Shown piece after piece: positions 42,727-51,920 of a stretch of 64,000 nt of DNA (positions within the stretch are counted from its first letter, which is position 1; every line of letters starts with the position of its first letter). The position numbers and the translations under genes were made by a program. The DNA lies in assembly GCA_031292555.1 (NCBI GenBank), contig JARLGV010000056.1, positions 62,001 to 126,000 on the forward strand. Direction: 5' to 3'. This stretch comes from Fimbriimonas sp. (GTDB taxonomy: Bacteria; Armatimonadota; Fimbriimonadia; Fimbriimonadales; Fimbriimonadaceae). The notes below the pieces were generated by a model that saw nothing but the letters and a program-made list of their open reading frames with translations, did no database searches and had not been told where the DNA came from.

Positions 42727-43142
42727 AGTCCTGCCGGCCCCACAAAACGCGATCGGCCCGGATGGGCGAGAATCGAGACCGATTGAATTGCGGAGTTGAG
42801 TGACTCGATTCTGGCACGGTTCGCGCCGACACGTTGTTGGACGATCATTCAAGGTGCACGCGCAATCGCCAGATTCGACCGGTATTGACACACGTTTGGT
42901 ATCGGTAGCTTTCGCTCGAATCTAAAGACATCTCCGGCGATTGCTCAGAAAGTTCGGAGATGAAGAGCGACCACGGGCGGATACTTGCATCGCCCAGGTA
43001 GTTTCGCCTCTACCTTCCTTTAACTGCCGGAACCGCCTTTGTCGCTTCCTGGCGCAGCCGTTAATGGTTTGTTAAGCTGGAGAAGAAGTCGCGCAATTCG
43101 TTCGTGCTGGCGCTACCCTAATGCGGTCTCAACGGCATCTTC
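42727..43142. other. Intergenic region between divergent kinase and transporter genes, with one inverted repeat
   Basis: 416 bases without a gene. An exact 8-base inverted repeat, CATCTCCG (42929-42936) and CGGAGATG (42955-42962), is separated by 18 bases and could be a regulator site or hairpin. A TTGACA hexamer occurs at 42885-42890 but lacks a -10 box at proper spacing. Short frames are not credible as genes. Confidence 0.6.
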
Positions 43143-44486
43143 ATGCCCGTATCCCCACAAATCCCCATGGCAAAGTTAGTCGTTCCAAACCAACCGGCAA
43201 CCTCGAAAGACGGAATCGAAGTAAGAAGCTGGCCCGCATGGACAGTGTGGATGATGATCATCGGGTACGCCGGCTACTACCTTTGCCGATCCGACTTTAG
43301 CGTTGCCAAGCCCCTTATCCTCGACGCATACAAGCATCAAGGCGTGAACAAGGAAACGCTGGGGATCGTTGCCGCTTGGGGCACCCTCTTCTATGCCGGC
43401 GGGAAGTTCCTGTTTGGGTCGCTGGCCGACATGCTGGGTGGCCGCCGAATGTTCCTGCTTGGTATGGCCGGCGCCATTGCTTTCACCGTACTCTTTGGCG
43501 CTGGAGGCCCTCCGCTCTTTCTCGTGGCTTGGGTTGGGAATCGGTTTATCCAGGCATCCGGATGGGTCGGCATGGTCAAAATAACGTCGCGGTGGTTCAG
43601 CCATAACGTGTATGGCAGGGTGATGGGATTCATCAGTCTGAGCTACCTCTTTGGGGACTTCGTATCACGCCTGTTTCTCAGCAAACTGATCCATTACAAG
43701 GTCGGCTGGCAGAGCATTTTCTTCATTTCGGCCGTTGTGCTTACGGTCATCCTTGTCCCCACATTCTTCGTCATCCGCGATCACCCGGCCGATCGTGGCA
43801 TGCCGGAACCGCCGGAAAACCCAGAATCCTTGTTTGCACCAGAGCCCGAAGCCGCAGCGTCGCCTTCCCTCCGGTCACTGCTGATACCGCTGCTATCCAG
43901 CCCGACTTTCTGGGTTGTCTGCGTGCTTTCCTTTGGATTCACATTTATGAGGGAAACGTTCAATGATTGGACGCCCACATACCTCCACGAGTCAGCCGGA
44001 ATGCGGGAAGAGGATGCCGGCTACGCCAGTTCGCTCTTCCCGCTTTTCGGCGGCTTCAGCGTCATCGCAGTGGGTTTTCTTAGCGACCGTCTCGGACGGT
44101 CCGGAAGGGCGCTGCTGATCACCGCCGGACTTGCCGCTGGAACCGTTGGCCTACTTGCCTTGTCATCAGGTGCGTTCAAAAGCCAGACGGCAGTCGTCGT
44201 TGCTCTTGTCGCGGCAATCGCTTTCCTCCTGATCGGGCCCTATTCCCTTCTCGCGGGAGCCATCTCGCTCGGATTCGGCGGCAAGAAGGGTAGCGCGACG
44301 GCCGCCGGCTGGATCGACGGAATCGGCTATATCGGCGGTATCCTGTCCGGCAACTTGATCGGCTCGATCGCAGAGCATATGGGTTGGGAACCCGCCCTAC
44401 GTATTCTGGCAATCACGGCAGCCGTGTCATGCGTTGTCTCGCTTGTCTATTGGATGCAGGAACGACGGGCAATGGTGACCGTTTGA
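43143..44486 (+). CDS. Organophosphate:phosphate antiporter-type MFS transporter (OPA/GlpT-like)
   Basis: This 447-residue protein has 12 membrane helices and OPA-family marks: MIIGYAGYYLCRSDFSVAKPLIL in helix 1, LFGSLADMLGGRRMFLLGM between helices 2 and 3, GNRFIQASGWVGMVKITSRWF in helix 4 and a central basic loop. Known: GlpT/UhpT/UhpC-like proteins exchange organophosphates (glycerol-3-phosphate, hexose phosphate or phosphonates) for phosphate. The next gene, a TIGR03364-like FAD oxidoreductase, is usually found with phosphonate breakdown genes, so a phosphonate or phosphate ester is the likely cargo (inference). Start is 43143; an internal ATG at 43167 is equally plausible. No strong ribosome site is seen at either. 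Confidence 0.9.
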   Translation: MPVSPQIPMAKLVVPNQPATSKDGIEVRSWPAWTVWMMIIGYAGYYLCRSDFSVAKPLILDAYKHQGVNKETLGIVAAWGTLFYAGGKFLFGSLADMLGGRRMFLLGMAGAIAFTVLFGAGGPPLFLVAWVGNRFIQASGWVGMVKITSRWFSHNVYGRVMGFISLSYLFGDFVSRLFLSKLIHYKVGWQSIFFISAVVLTVILVPTFFVIRDHPADRGMPEPPENPESLFAPEPEAAASPSLRSLLIPLLSSPTFWVVCVLSFGFTFMRETFNDWTPTYLHESAGMREEDAGYASSLFPLFGGFSVIAVGFLSDRLGRSGRALLITAGLAAGTVGLLALSSGAFKSQTAVVVALVAAIAFLLIGPYSLLAGAISLGFGGKKGSATAAGWIDGIGYIGGILSGNLIGSIAEHMGWEPALRILAITAAVSCVVSLVYWMQERRAMVTV

Positions 44487-44501
44487 ACCTTCGGCTTGGT
44501 T

Positions 44502-45638
44502 ATGGAAACAAAAAACAGATATGACGCAGTCGTCGTAGGGGCCGGAATAATCGGCTTGGCCCACGCCTATCATCTCGTCCGCGCAGGTCAACGAGTCCTG
44601 GTCGTTGAGAGGGGCCAAAGGGCCGTAGGGGCCTCGATTCGTAATTTCGGGATGGTGTGGCCCATCGGCCAACCGCCCGGCAAGATGTATGAAATGGCTC
44701 TACGAAGCCGCGAGATCTGGCTCGACGTCTTGAGCGAAGCCGGGATCTGGCACGAGCGATGCGGTTCGATGCACCTCGCGTACCACCAATACGAGGCAGA
44801 TGTACTCGTAGAGTTTGAGGAGAAAGCAGGAGCACTCGGGTACGGTTGCCAGTTCATCCCGCCGAGCGGGGTCACGCTACGAAGCCCGGCGGTCCGAAGA
44901 GAGGGCCTTCTTGGCGCGCTCTGGAGTCCAACCGAGCTCTGCGTATCACCAAGACAGACGACCGCATCTTTACCGGACTACCTGACCTCTCTGGGAGTGG
45001 AGATCAGGTTCGGCACTGCAGTTTCAGCAATCGAATCGAATGGCGTAGTTGCGGGCGGACAACAGATCCGATCCGACCGGATTCTGCTCTGCACCGGCGA
45101 CGATTTCGAGACACTGTTCCCTGGCTTATTCGCCGAGTCTGGGTTGAATCGGTGCAAGCTCCAAATGATGAAGCTGAGGCACGGCCGAACTGGCTTCCGG
45201 ATAGGCACCCACCTATGTGCCGGCTTGACGCTTGGCCACTATGCGAATTTCAAGGTCTGCGAATCCCTCCCCGGGGCATTGGAACGAATTTATCGCCAGC
45301 ACCCGAGCTACGAATGCTACGGGATTCACCTGCTAGTGAGCCAACACGAGGATGGTTGCCTTACGGTTGGCGATTCGCACGAGTACGGTCTCGCACCCGA
45401 TCCTTTCCTAAAACAGGAAATCGATCAGCTCATCCTGGACTACTTGAACACGTTCCTGGACACCAGCGAATTCGATGTCACCGAACGGTGGTCGGGCGTC
45501 TACGCGAAACACAAGGAACTCCCCTACTTTGTGTCTGACCCGATCCCAGGCGTCCGTGTGGTGACCGGCGTCGGCGGTGCAGGAATGACCCTGTCATTTG
45601 GACTTGCCGAGGAGCAAACGAGAGATTTGGTCGCCTAA
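44502..45638 (+). CDS. FAD-dependent oxidoreductase, TIGR03364-like (phosphonate-associated DAAO fold)
   Basis: This 378-residue protein opens with the dinucleotide-binding motif VVVGAGIIGLAHAYHLVRAG and the second FAD motif VVERGQRAVGASIRNFGMVWPIGQ, the latter being the mark of the TIGR03364 family of the DadA/glycine-oxidase superfamily. C-terminal GVRVVTGVGGAGMTLSFGLAEE closes the FAD site. Known: relatives sit in 2-aminoethylphosphonate and other phosphonate clusters and oxidise amino- or hydroxyphosphonates. It follows the OPA transporter by 15 bases, so import and oxidation of one substrate is likely. The usual partner (a HAD-type phosphonoacetaldehyde hydrolase) is not in this window. 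A TTG start six bases earlier is possible. It converges on the nitroreductase gene. Confidence 0.87.
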   Translation: METKNRYDAVVVGAGIIGLAHAYHLVRAGQRVLVVERGQRAVGASIRNFGMVWPIGQPPGKMYEMALRSREIWLDVLSEAGIWHERCGSMHLAYHQYEADVLVEFEEKAGALGYGCQFIPPSGVTLRSPAVRREGLLGALWSPTELCVSPRQTTASLPDYLTSLGVEIRFGTAVSAIESNGVVAGGQQIRSDRILLCTGDDFETLFPGLFAESGLNRCKLQMMKLRHGRTGFRIGTHLCAGLTLGHYANFKVCESLPGALERIYRQHPSYECYGIHLLVSQHEDGCLTVGDSHEYGLAPDPFLKQEIDQLILDYLNTFLDTSEFDVTERWSGVYAKHKELPYFVSDPIPGVRVVTGVGGAGMTLSFGLAEEQTRDLVA

Positions 45639-45654
45639 ACCAGCAATAGCCCTT

Positions 45655-46317
45655 CTATAGGAATTCGGCAATCTCTGCTAGGCTCTTCCTCTGCAAGTCT
45701 GGCACTTGGCAGTCGGACGCCGGGTATCCGACCGGCAGGATGAGGTATGGCTTTTCGTTCGCCGGGCGGTTACAAATCGAACGCAAGAATGTCATCGGCG
45801 CTGGCGTGTGAGTCAGAGTCGCGAATCCGGCTCGATGCAGCGACTGAATCAGGAAGCCCGTTGCAATCCCGACCGACTCGGCCATGTAGTAGTTTTTGAC
45901 GCGGGTTCCATCGGGAAGCAGATCATAGTCGCGTCGAAATACAACAATGAGCCAGGGCGCGTCGGTCAGATGGGACTTGTGGAAATCCGTCCCGAACGGC
46001 TCCAGAGCGTCAAGCCACTCCTGGGGCGCCCGGCGCTCATAGAAGTCCCGTTCCTCCTTCTCTGCCTCCTCACGAATCCGAGCCTTGATTTCCGGATCGG
46101 AGATGGCGACGAACGTCCAAGGCTGCTTGTGGGCGCCGCTGGGGGCGGTTCCGGCGATTCGAATGGCCAGTTCAATTGCCTCTCTGGGAACAGGTTCGCT
46201 TGCGAACATGCGGATCGTGCGACGGCGGTTTGCGGTCTCGAAGTCCACTTTCAGGGCACATAGAGATTCGTCGATGGACGGCCTCTCCGGTTGATAGGGG
46301 ACGGTGGGAAGTGGCAT
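45655..46317 (-). CDS. Iodotyrosine-deiodinase-type nitroreductase-family flavoprotein
   Basis: This 220-residue protein is of the FMN nitroreductase fold: RRRTIRMFASEPVP (31-44) is the FMN phosphate site and GTAPSGAHKQPWTFV (56-70) the next FMN contact. The substrate-lid residues of iodotyrosine deiodinase are kept with exact spacing: Glu89-x3-Tyr93-x20-Lys114, which corresponds to Glu157, Tyr161 and Lys182 of the human enzyme. The end of the protein (LPVGYPAS... VPDLQRKSLAEI) also follows IYD closely. Known: IYD reductively removes halogen from halotyrosines. It is probably cytosolic here, as no membrane anchor is present. The gene is leaderless-looking: TATTGT lies 6 bases before the ATG. 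No halogenated-compound gene is adjacent. Confidence 0.9.
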   Translation of the reverse strand: MPLPTVPYQPERPSIDESLCALKVDFETANRRRTIRMFASEPVPREAIELAIRIAGTAPSGAHKQPWTFVAISDPEIKARIREEAEKEERDFYERRAPQEWLDALEPFGTDFHKSHLTDAPWLIVVFRRDYDLLPDGTRVKNYYMAESVGIATGFLIQSLHRAGFATLTHTPAPMTFLRSICNRPANEKPYLILPVGYPASDCQVPDLQRKSLAEIAEFL

Positions 46318-46323
46318 GAAGGC

Positions 46324-46329
46324 ACAATA
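46324..46329 (-). promoter_or_regulatory. Candidate leaderless -10 box of the deiodinase-like gene
   Basis: On the minus strand TATTGT is followed by 6 bases and the ATG at 46317, with no ribosome site between. Confidence 0.4.
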
Positions 46330-46485
46330 CCTTCAGAGACTTGCCTTGACACCGCACTGTGGCTTCCCCTCCCGGGCTACATTAGACGTGGGCCCAGGAC
46401 CTTCTAATGATCGGAAGGAGCCTCCATGAGCCCTTTGGCGGATCGTTATTTGTCAGAACACCATCACACACGATAATGGCTGTGT

Positions 46486-47562
46486 ATGCTCACGATCGAC
46501 CCACCAGAAGACGCAGCCATGATGCAGCAAGCCGATATCTTGGAAGAGCCATCGTCCGATGTTCTCAAACAAGGCAAGATCCTGATCGTCGACGACATGC
46601 CGGCAAACGTTCGGCTATTGGAAATGATCTTGGAGCGTGCCGGGTATCGGCATGTCCGAAGCACGAGCGATCCAAGACAAGTCCTGGACCTGTACCAGAG
46701 CTTCAAGCCTGACCTGCTTTTGCTCGACCTAAACATGCCCTACATCGATGGCTTCGAGGTGATGAGGCAGATACGTGCCAGGTCCCGCGAGAACGCAGTT
46801 CCCATTATCGTCCTCACTGCCGACGCCGAACTCAGCACCAAGCATCGTGCTCTCAAGCATGGAGCAAGTGACTTCCTGACCAAGCCCTTCGATGAAACCG
46901 AAGTTCTGTTGCGGATGGGCAACATCCTCCGAACCCACTTCTACAGCCAGCTTCTCGAAGCGAAGGTCAGGGAGCGGACACGAGACTTGGTCAAGGCTCA
47001 ACTCGAAACCTTCAACAAGCTCGCGATCGCCGCCGATTATCGGGACGACAACACCGGTCACCATGCAAAGCGAGTTGGCAGAATGAGCGGCATGATCGCC
47101 CAGGCGCTCGGGCTGCCCGACACCTTCGTAGGGCTGATCGTTCAGGCGGCTTCGCTCCACGATATAGGCAAGATCGGTGTCTCCGACATGATCCTTCTGA
47201 AGCCCGGAAGACTCACAACCGAGGAGTTCGAAACCATGAAGCAGCACACGGTGATCGGCGCAAAAATCCTCTCGGAAAGCTCGTCTCCAATGCTCCAACT
47301 TGCTGAGGAGATTGCGCTTCACCATCACGAGTTTTGGGACGGGAACGGCTACTCCGGCCTTCAGGGCGATGCTATTCCGATTTCTGGAAGGATCGTTGGA
47401 GTCGCCGACTTCTTCGATGCTTTGACCCACGAGCGTCCCTACAAGAAGGCGTGGTCCGTCGAAGATACGGTCAGAGCCATTCAAGAGCGATCTGGAACGC
47501 AGTTCGATCCACGTGTCGTCGAAGCTTTTATGTCGCTGAATCACACGGAACTGGCCGAATAG
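46486..47562 (+). CDS. RpfG-like response regulator with HD-GYP domain (c-di-GMP phosphodiesterase)
   Basis: This 358-residue protein has a receiver domain (about 28-150) with the acidic pair in VDDMP, Asp81 in LLLLDLNMP and Lys in TKPFD, a short coiled linker, and an HD-GYP domain (about 170-350). HD residues His225-Asp226 lie in LHDIGKIG, and LHHHEFWDGNGYSG holds the second histidine cluster. The naming GYP motif reads GYS here, a conservative change near the product side. Known: RpfG-type proteins hydrolyse c-di-GMP when phosphorylated by a hybrid kinase. The PAS-rich hybrid kinase 200 bases downstream on the same strand is the obvious partner candidate. Start at 46486 or at 46519; GATAAT sits 8 bases before the first. 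Confidence 0.93.
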   Translation: MLTIDPPEDAAMMQQADILEEPSSDVLKQGKILIVDDMPANVRLLEMILERAGYRHVRSTSDPRQVLDLYQSFKPDLLLLDLNMPYIDGFEVMRQIRARSRENAVPIIVLTADAELSTKHRALKHGASDFLTKPFDETEVLLRMGNILRTHFYSQLLEAKVRERTRDLVKAQLETFNKLAIAADYRDDNTGHHAKRVGRMSGMIAQALGLPDTFVGLIVQAASLHDIGKIGVSDMILLKPGRLTTEEFETMKQHTVIGAKILSESSSPMLQLAEEIALHHHEFWDGNGYSGLQGDAIPISGRIVGVADFFDALTHERPYKKAWSVEDTVRAIQERSGTQFDPRVVEAFMSLNHTELAE

Positions 47563-47763
47563 GTCTATTGGACCTACTCGGACGACTGAACGTTTCCTCG
47601 ACCATTGGCCTATGACCTAAATTGCCGCGCCCGTTCAAGCAATCGCCGTTTCTGACCCTAAAATTACCTCTATACTGAATCGAATGACGGGCGCATGCAA
47701 CGATCCTCGTTTGGCGGGGTGACTTGACGCCAACTCCGAAGCTCAACAAGAGATCGATTGCCG

Positions 47764-50535
47764 ATGGAAGGTGGAAAAGAGTCGGTGCAAGTGAAACCTG
47801 CGACGCTCGATGGACCCATCGCAGCGTTCGGGACGAATCTGTTTCAGGATCGATACCTTGCCCTTGGCCGTGCGACCGGTTCAATGGTGTGGGCAGCAGG
47901 CCCCGACGGACAAAGGGCAGACATGCCGGATTGGCCCACAATAACCGGCCAATCGATGGAGGCAAGCCGCCGCGACGGTTGGCTCGAAATGATCCATCCG
48001 GACGATCGCGAACAGACCATGCGGATCTGGACTGATTGCCTGCGAACGCAGACGACCTACAACGTCGAATACCGATTGCGCTCAACTGACGGTACATTCC
48101 GCTGGTACAACGCCCGGGCAGTTCCCGTTCTCAATGAGGACGGGTCGACAAGGGAATGGGTGGGTATCTGTGAGGATATTCATGACCGGCACATGATCGA
48201 GATTGAGCAAGGCCGGTTCTACTCGATCGGTGTCGATATGGTCGTAGTCGCGGGCCTGGACGGCTACTTCAAGAGGCTCAGTCCCCGATGGGCGGCTCTC
48301 CTTGGTTGGCCAGAACACCATCTCCTGTCACATCCGATCGACCGTTTCCTGCATCCGGACGATCTGGAGGCTACCCACCGGCTTCGTCGCGACCTTGCGC
48401 AGGGTCGGGAGTGCCGCAATTTCGAGAACCGGTACCTGGCACACGACGGAACTTACCGGTGGATCTCATGGAACCTGCTTCCGATCGTGGAGGAGGGTCT
48501 GATCTATGCGTCGGCCACCGACGTCACTCAACGCAAGGAGTACGAAGAAGCGGTCCGGTTGAGCGAGGAACGATTTCGCCGCACCTTCGACCATGCCGCC
48601 GTCGGAATTGCCCACGTGGGCCTGGATGGGAAGTGGCTCCAATTCAATCGGGCGCTTTGCGACATTCTCGAATACTCACCGGAGGAGCTTCGGCAACTGA
48701 CATTTGGCGACATCACACATCCAGACGACGTCGAGGAGGACTGGAACAATGCTCAACGACTGGCCCGAGGCGAGATCGAGACCTACGCGAAAGAAAAGCG
48801 GTACATCCTGAAAGACGGGTCTACTCGGTGGGTCTACCTGACGGTCTCTCTCCTGCGCGACGACGGCGGGGATCCCTTAAATTTCATCTCGGTAATCGAG
48901 GACCTCTCCGCCCGCAAAGCTGCCGAACAGGCGCTGATCGAGAGCGAAGATCATTACCGCTTCATGATTGATACGAATCCCCAGATGCCTTGGACGGCCG
49001 ATGCCCACGGAAACATGACGGACTTTTCCGACCGCTGGCTTGAAATGACGAATCTGTCGCGCGAGGAAACACGTGGGAATGGATGGCTGCAAGTAATCCA
49101 CCCGGACGACCTAAAGCGGATGACCGACGCTTGGCGCCGTTCGGTCAGTTTGGGCGCCGTCTACGATGTCGAACACCGAGCAAGAACAAGAGACGGCAGC
49201 TATCGATGGATGAGAGCCCGAGCCGTGCCAAGACGGGACGCCAGCGGAAAGGTTATCCGATGGTACGGCAGCACAGAAGACATCGAAAAGCAAAAGGACG
49301 TTGAGGCCAATTTGGAGCGACTGGTTGCGGAACGGACGGTCGCCCTTAACGAAGCAAACGCAGCCCTGATCAAGGCTCGCGACGAAGCTCTGGCGGCATC
49401 TAGAACGAAGTCGGAGTTTCTAGCAAATATGAGCCACGAGATCCGAACTCCGATGAACGGAGTAATCGGATTGACATCCCTTCTGCTCCAAAAGAAGTTG
49501 GAGCCAGAGACGCTCGAGATGGTGAAGACGATTTCGTCCAGTGGAGAGACGCTTCTCCGGGTTATCGACGATATCCTTGACCTTTCGCGGATGGAGGCGG
49601 CAAAGTTCGCCATCGAACCGACAAGCGTCGATCTGAATTCTCTGTGCCACGACGTGGTCGCGCTCTTTCAAAGCCATTCCCAATCGAAGAACATCGCCCT
49701 GCACTGCGATCCGCCGGATGAACTCGTTCCCCTTTGCCTGACCGATTCGGTCCGTCTACGCCAGGTGCTGTCCAATCTGATTTCAAACGGCGTCAAGTTC
49801 ACAACCCGGGGGAAGGTCACGTTGAGATGGCGATGGCAACCATCGAGCGATCGCATTCGAGTCGAATTTGAGGTTTCCGATACTGGCGCCGGCATTCCCG
49901 AAGACCGGACCGATGCGATCTTCGAGAGCTTTACCCAAGCGGACGGGTCCACTCAGAGACGGTTCGGTGGAACCGGACTTGGCCTAACGATTTCGAAGCG
50001 CATCGTCGAATTGATGGGAGGCACGATCTCGGTGGTAAGCAAGGTCGATGAAGGCACCACGTTCACCGTCGTCCTGGATTTCGGTCAGGCGCCATATGCA
50101 CTCGACCAGTCCGCTATTCAGCCGGCCCGCGACGCCGATCTGCCGATCGGTTCATTTCACGTTCTGCTCGCCGAAGACAACTCGGTGAATGTAACAGTCG
50201 CATGTAGCATGCTCCAACATTGCGGCTGTACCGTGGAAGTCGCTGAGAACGGATTGAGGGCGATTGCCCTTGCGTCCGAAAAGATCTTCGACCTGGTCCT
50301 CATGGACGTACAGATGCCAGTTTGCGATGGTTTGGAGGCCACGAGGGTCATCCGCCTCAAAGAACGACGTGAAGGTTCGCGACGCGTCCCCATCTATGCC
50401 CTTACGGCAAACGCGATGAGTGGCGATCGCGAGGAGTGTATCGATGCCGGCATGGACGGATTCCTGGCCAAACCAATCCCGCTTTCCGCCCTGCAGGCGG
50501 TTCTGTCGGAAGTACATTCGGTTCAGCGAAGCTGA
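47764..50535 (+). CDS. PAS-rich hybrid histidine kinase with receiver domain
   Basis: This 923-residue soluble protein has four PAS/PAC units: about 30-140 (ending GICEDIHDR), 145-265 (SATDVTQRK), 270-395 (SVIEDLSARK) and 395-515 (GSTEDIEKQ). Each carries the WxxxxHPDD motif (MIHPDDRE, HPDDLEA, THPDDVEE, VIHPDDLK). A coiled coil leads to His558 in SHEIRTPMN. The ATPase domain has NLISNGVKF, DTGAGIPED, FESFTQADGST and GGTGLGLTIS. The receiver has Asp848 in LVLMDVQMP and Lys in AKPIP. It is a complete BarA-like soluble kinase of a different lineage from the two paralogues upstream. The ATG at 47764 follows a TTG two codons earlier. A TATACT box at 47671-47676 could be its promoter. Confidence 0.93.
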   Translation: MEGGKESVQVKPATLDGPIAAFGTNLFQDRYLALGRATGSMVWAAGPDGQRADMPDWPTITGQSMEASRRDGWLEMIHPDDREQTMRIWTDCLRTQTTYNVEYRLRSTDGTFRWYNARAVPVLNEDGSTREWVGICEDIHDRHMIEIEQGRFYSIGVDMVVVAGLDGYFKRLSPRWAALLGWPEHHLLSHPIDRFLHPDDLEATHRLRRDLAQGRECRNFENRYLAHDGTYRWISWNLLPIVEEGLIYASATDVTQRKEYEEAVRLSEERFRRTFDHAAVGIAHVGLDGKWLQFNRALCDILEYSPEELRQLTFGDITHPDDVEEDWNNAQRLARGEIETYAKEKRYILKDGSTRWVYLTVSLLRDDGGDPLNFISVIEDLSARKAAEQALIESEDHYRFMIDTNPQMPWTADAHGNMTDFSDRWLEMTNLSREETRGNGWLQVIHPDDLKRMTDAWRRSVSLGAVYDVEHRARTRDGSYRWMRARAVPRRDASGKVIRWYGSTEDIEKQKDVEANLERLVAERTVALNEANAALIKARDEALAASRTKSEFLANMSHEIRTPMNGVIGLTSLLLQKKLEPETLEMVKTISSSGETLLRVIDDILDLSRMEAAKFAIEPTSVDLNSLCHDVVALFQSHSQSKNIALHCDPPDELVPLCLTDSVRLRQVLSNLISNGVKFTTRGKVTLRWRWQPSSDRIRVEFEVSDTGAGIPEDRTDAIFESFTQADGSTQRRFGGTGLGLTISKRIVELMGGTISVVSKVDEGTTFTVVLDFGQAPYALDQSAIQPARDADLPIGSFHVLLAEDNSVNVTVACSMLQHCGCTVEVAENGLRAIALASEKIFDLVLMDVQMPVCDGLEATRVIRLKERREGSRRVPIYALTANAMSGDREECIDAGMDGFLAKPIPLSALQAVLSEVHSVQRS

Positions 50536-50579
50536 CGCCGGCGACCCACCGATCCGGAATTCATGCAAGAATGAGGACC

Positions 50580-51857
50580 ATGAACGCACTCGGCGTCCTT
50601 GCGATTCTAGTCGTGAACACCCTTTCCTCTTCTGACTTACCAAAGCCTTCTCTCGAACAAATCGCCTGGCAAGACGACGAGATCGGCATGTTTCTCCACT
50701 TCGCGCCGAACACGTGGCAAGACGCCGAAGGCGACGAACTAACGACGCCGTTGGACCAGATCAATCCGGCAAAGCTGGATACCGATCAGTGGGCGAAGAC
50801 TGCCAAATCGATGGGAGCCAAGTACCTCGTCTTCGTCGCTAAGCATGTCGGGGGGTTCTGTTGGTGGCAGACCAAGACGACCGATTACTGCGTGAAAAAC
50901 ACGCCGTGGAAGGGTGGAAAGGGTGACGTCATGGCGGATGTGGCCAAGTCGTGCAAGAAGTACGGATTGAAGCTCGGCGTGTATCTCTCACCGGCGGATC
51001 GAAAGCACGGCATCGAGGTCGGAGGCCGCACCAAGGATCCCGCCAAGCAGTCCGAGTACATCCAGATCTTTCGAACTCAGCTCACCGAGCTTCTCACCCA
51101 CTACGGACCGATCTTCGAGGTCTGGTTCGACGGCAGTTTGTCGTTCGACGCGTCCGATATTCTTAAGTCCTATGCTCCACACGCCATCGTCTTCCAGGGC
51201 CCGCAAGCCAATATCCGGTGGGTCGGTAACGAGGAGGGGTTTGCACCCTACCCGTGCTGGAACGGCGCGAGATATGACTCAAAGACCTGGGGCACCTTAA
51301 CCGCTCAAGACGGAACGCCGGATGGGGATCGATGGCTGCCGTCCGAAGTCGATTGCCGGATGCGTGACACCTGGTTCTGGAACACGAAGAACGAGCGCTC
51401 CGTAAAGACTCTCGACCAGCTAATGGAGATGTACGAAGGCAGCGTGGGCCACGGGGCGGTCCTCCTTCTGAACAACACTCCCGACACGTCCGGCCTAATT
51501 CCCGCGACCGATGTTGCCCGTGCCAAGGAGTTTGGCGACGAGATCAAGCGGCGCTACGGCCTGCCGATCGTCTACAGCCAAGGCAAGGGGGAGACCGTCG
51601 AAGCGATGCCTTCCGCGCCCGCCACCATCGACGCCGCAATCACGATGGAGGACATCAGCCAGGGCGAGCGAATCCGCGAATACGTGATCGAGGGAATGGT
51701 CGACGGGAACTGGGTCCAGTTGGCGAAGGGTTCCGCCGTCGGCCACAAGAAGATCGACAAGTTCGATACGGTCAAAGTCAGCAAGGTCCGCATCCGCGTG
51801 CTGAAATCGGTTGGAGAGCCGGTCATCCGCAAGCTAGCCATTTTCAGAACTCAGTAA
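50580..51857 (+). CDS. GH29-type alpha-L-fucosidase, secreted
   Basis: This 425-residue protein has a short signal sequence (about 1-20). The GH29 barrel shows EIGMFLHFAPNTW, KYLVFVAKHVGGFCWWQTKTTDY, KYGLKLGVYLSPADR, and the nucleophile Asp184 in EVWFDGS. A C-terminal F5/8C-like beta domain (about 320-425, ITMEDISQGERIREYVIEG) follows, as in many bacterial GH29 enzymes. The start was chosen at 50580 because GAGGA lies four bases upstream; ATG 50571 is three codons earlier. Known: GH29 enzymes retain configuration and release terminal alpha-fucose. The acid/base residue is not fixed by sequence in this family. It follows the hybrid kinase gene by 44 bases on the same strand but has its own ribosome site. 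Confidence 0.93.
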   Translation: MNALGVLAILVVNTLSSSDLPKPSLEQIAWQDDEIGMFLHFAPNTWQDAEGDELTTPLDQINPAKLDTDQWAKTAKSMGAKYLVFVAKHVGGFCWWQTKTTDYCVKNTPWKGGKGDVMADVAKSCKKYGLKLGVYLSPADRKHGIEVGGRTKDPAKQSEYIQIFRTQLTELLTHYGPIFEVWFDGSLSFDASDILKSYAPHAIVFQGPQANIRWVGNEEGFAPYPCWNGARYDSKTWGTLTAQDGTPDGDRWLPSEVDCRMRDTWFWNTKNERSVKTLDQLMEMYEGSVGHGAVLLLNNTPDTSGLIPATDVARAKEFGDEIKRRYGLPIVYSQGKGETVEAMPSAPATIDAAITMEDISQGERIREYVIEGMVDGNWVQLAKGSAVGHKKIDKFDTVKVSKVRIRVLKSVGEPVIRKLAIFRTQ

Positions 51858-51920
51858 TTCTAGGTGGATTGGGATGCCGGATGAAGGATTTCCCCTTTGG
51901 CGAAGTCCTCTCTTTGTACC

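Noticed and set aside
42885-42911. Sigma-70 promoter with TTGACA for the transporter gene
   Set aside because: The only -10-like sequence is 15 bases away and poor, and the gene begins over 230 bases downstream.
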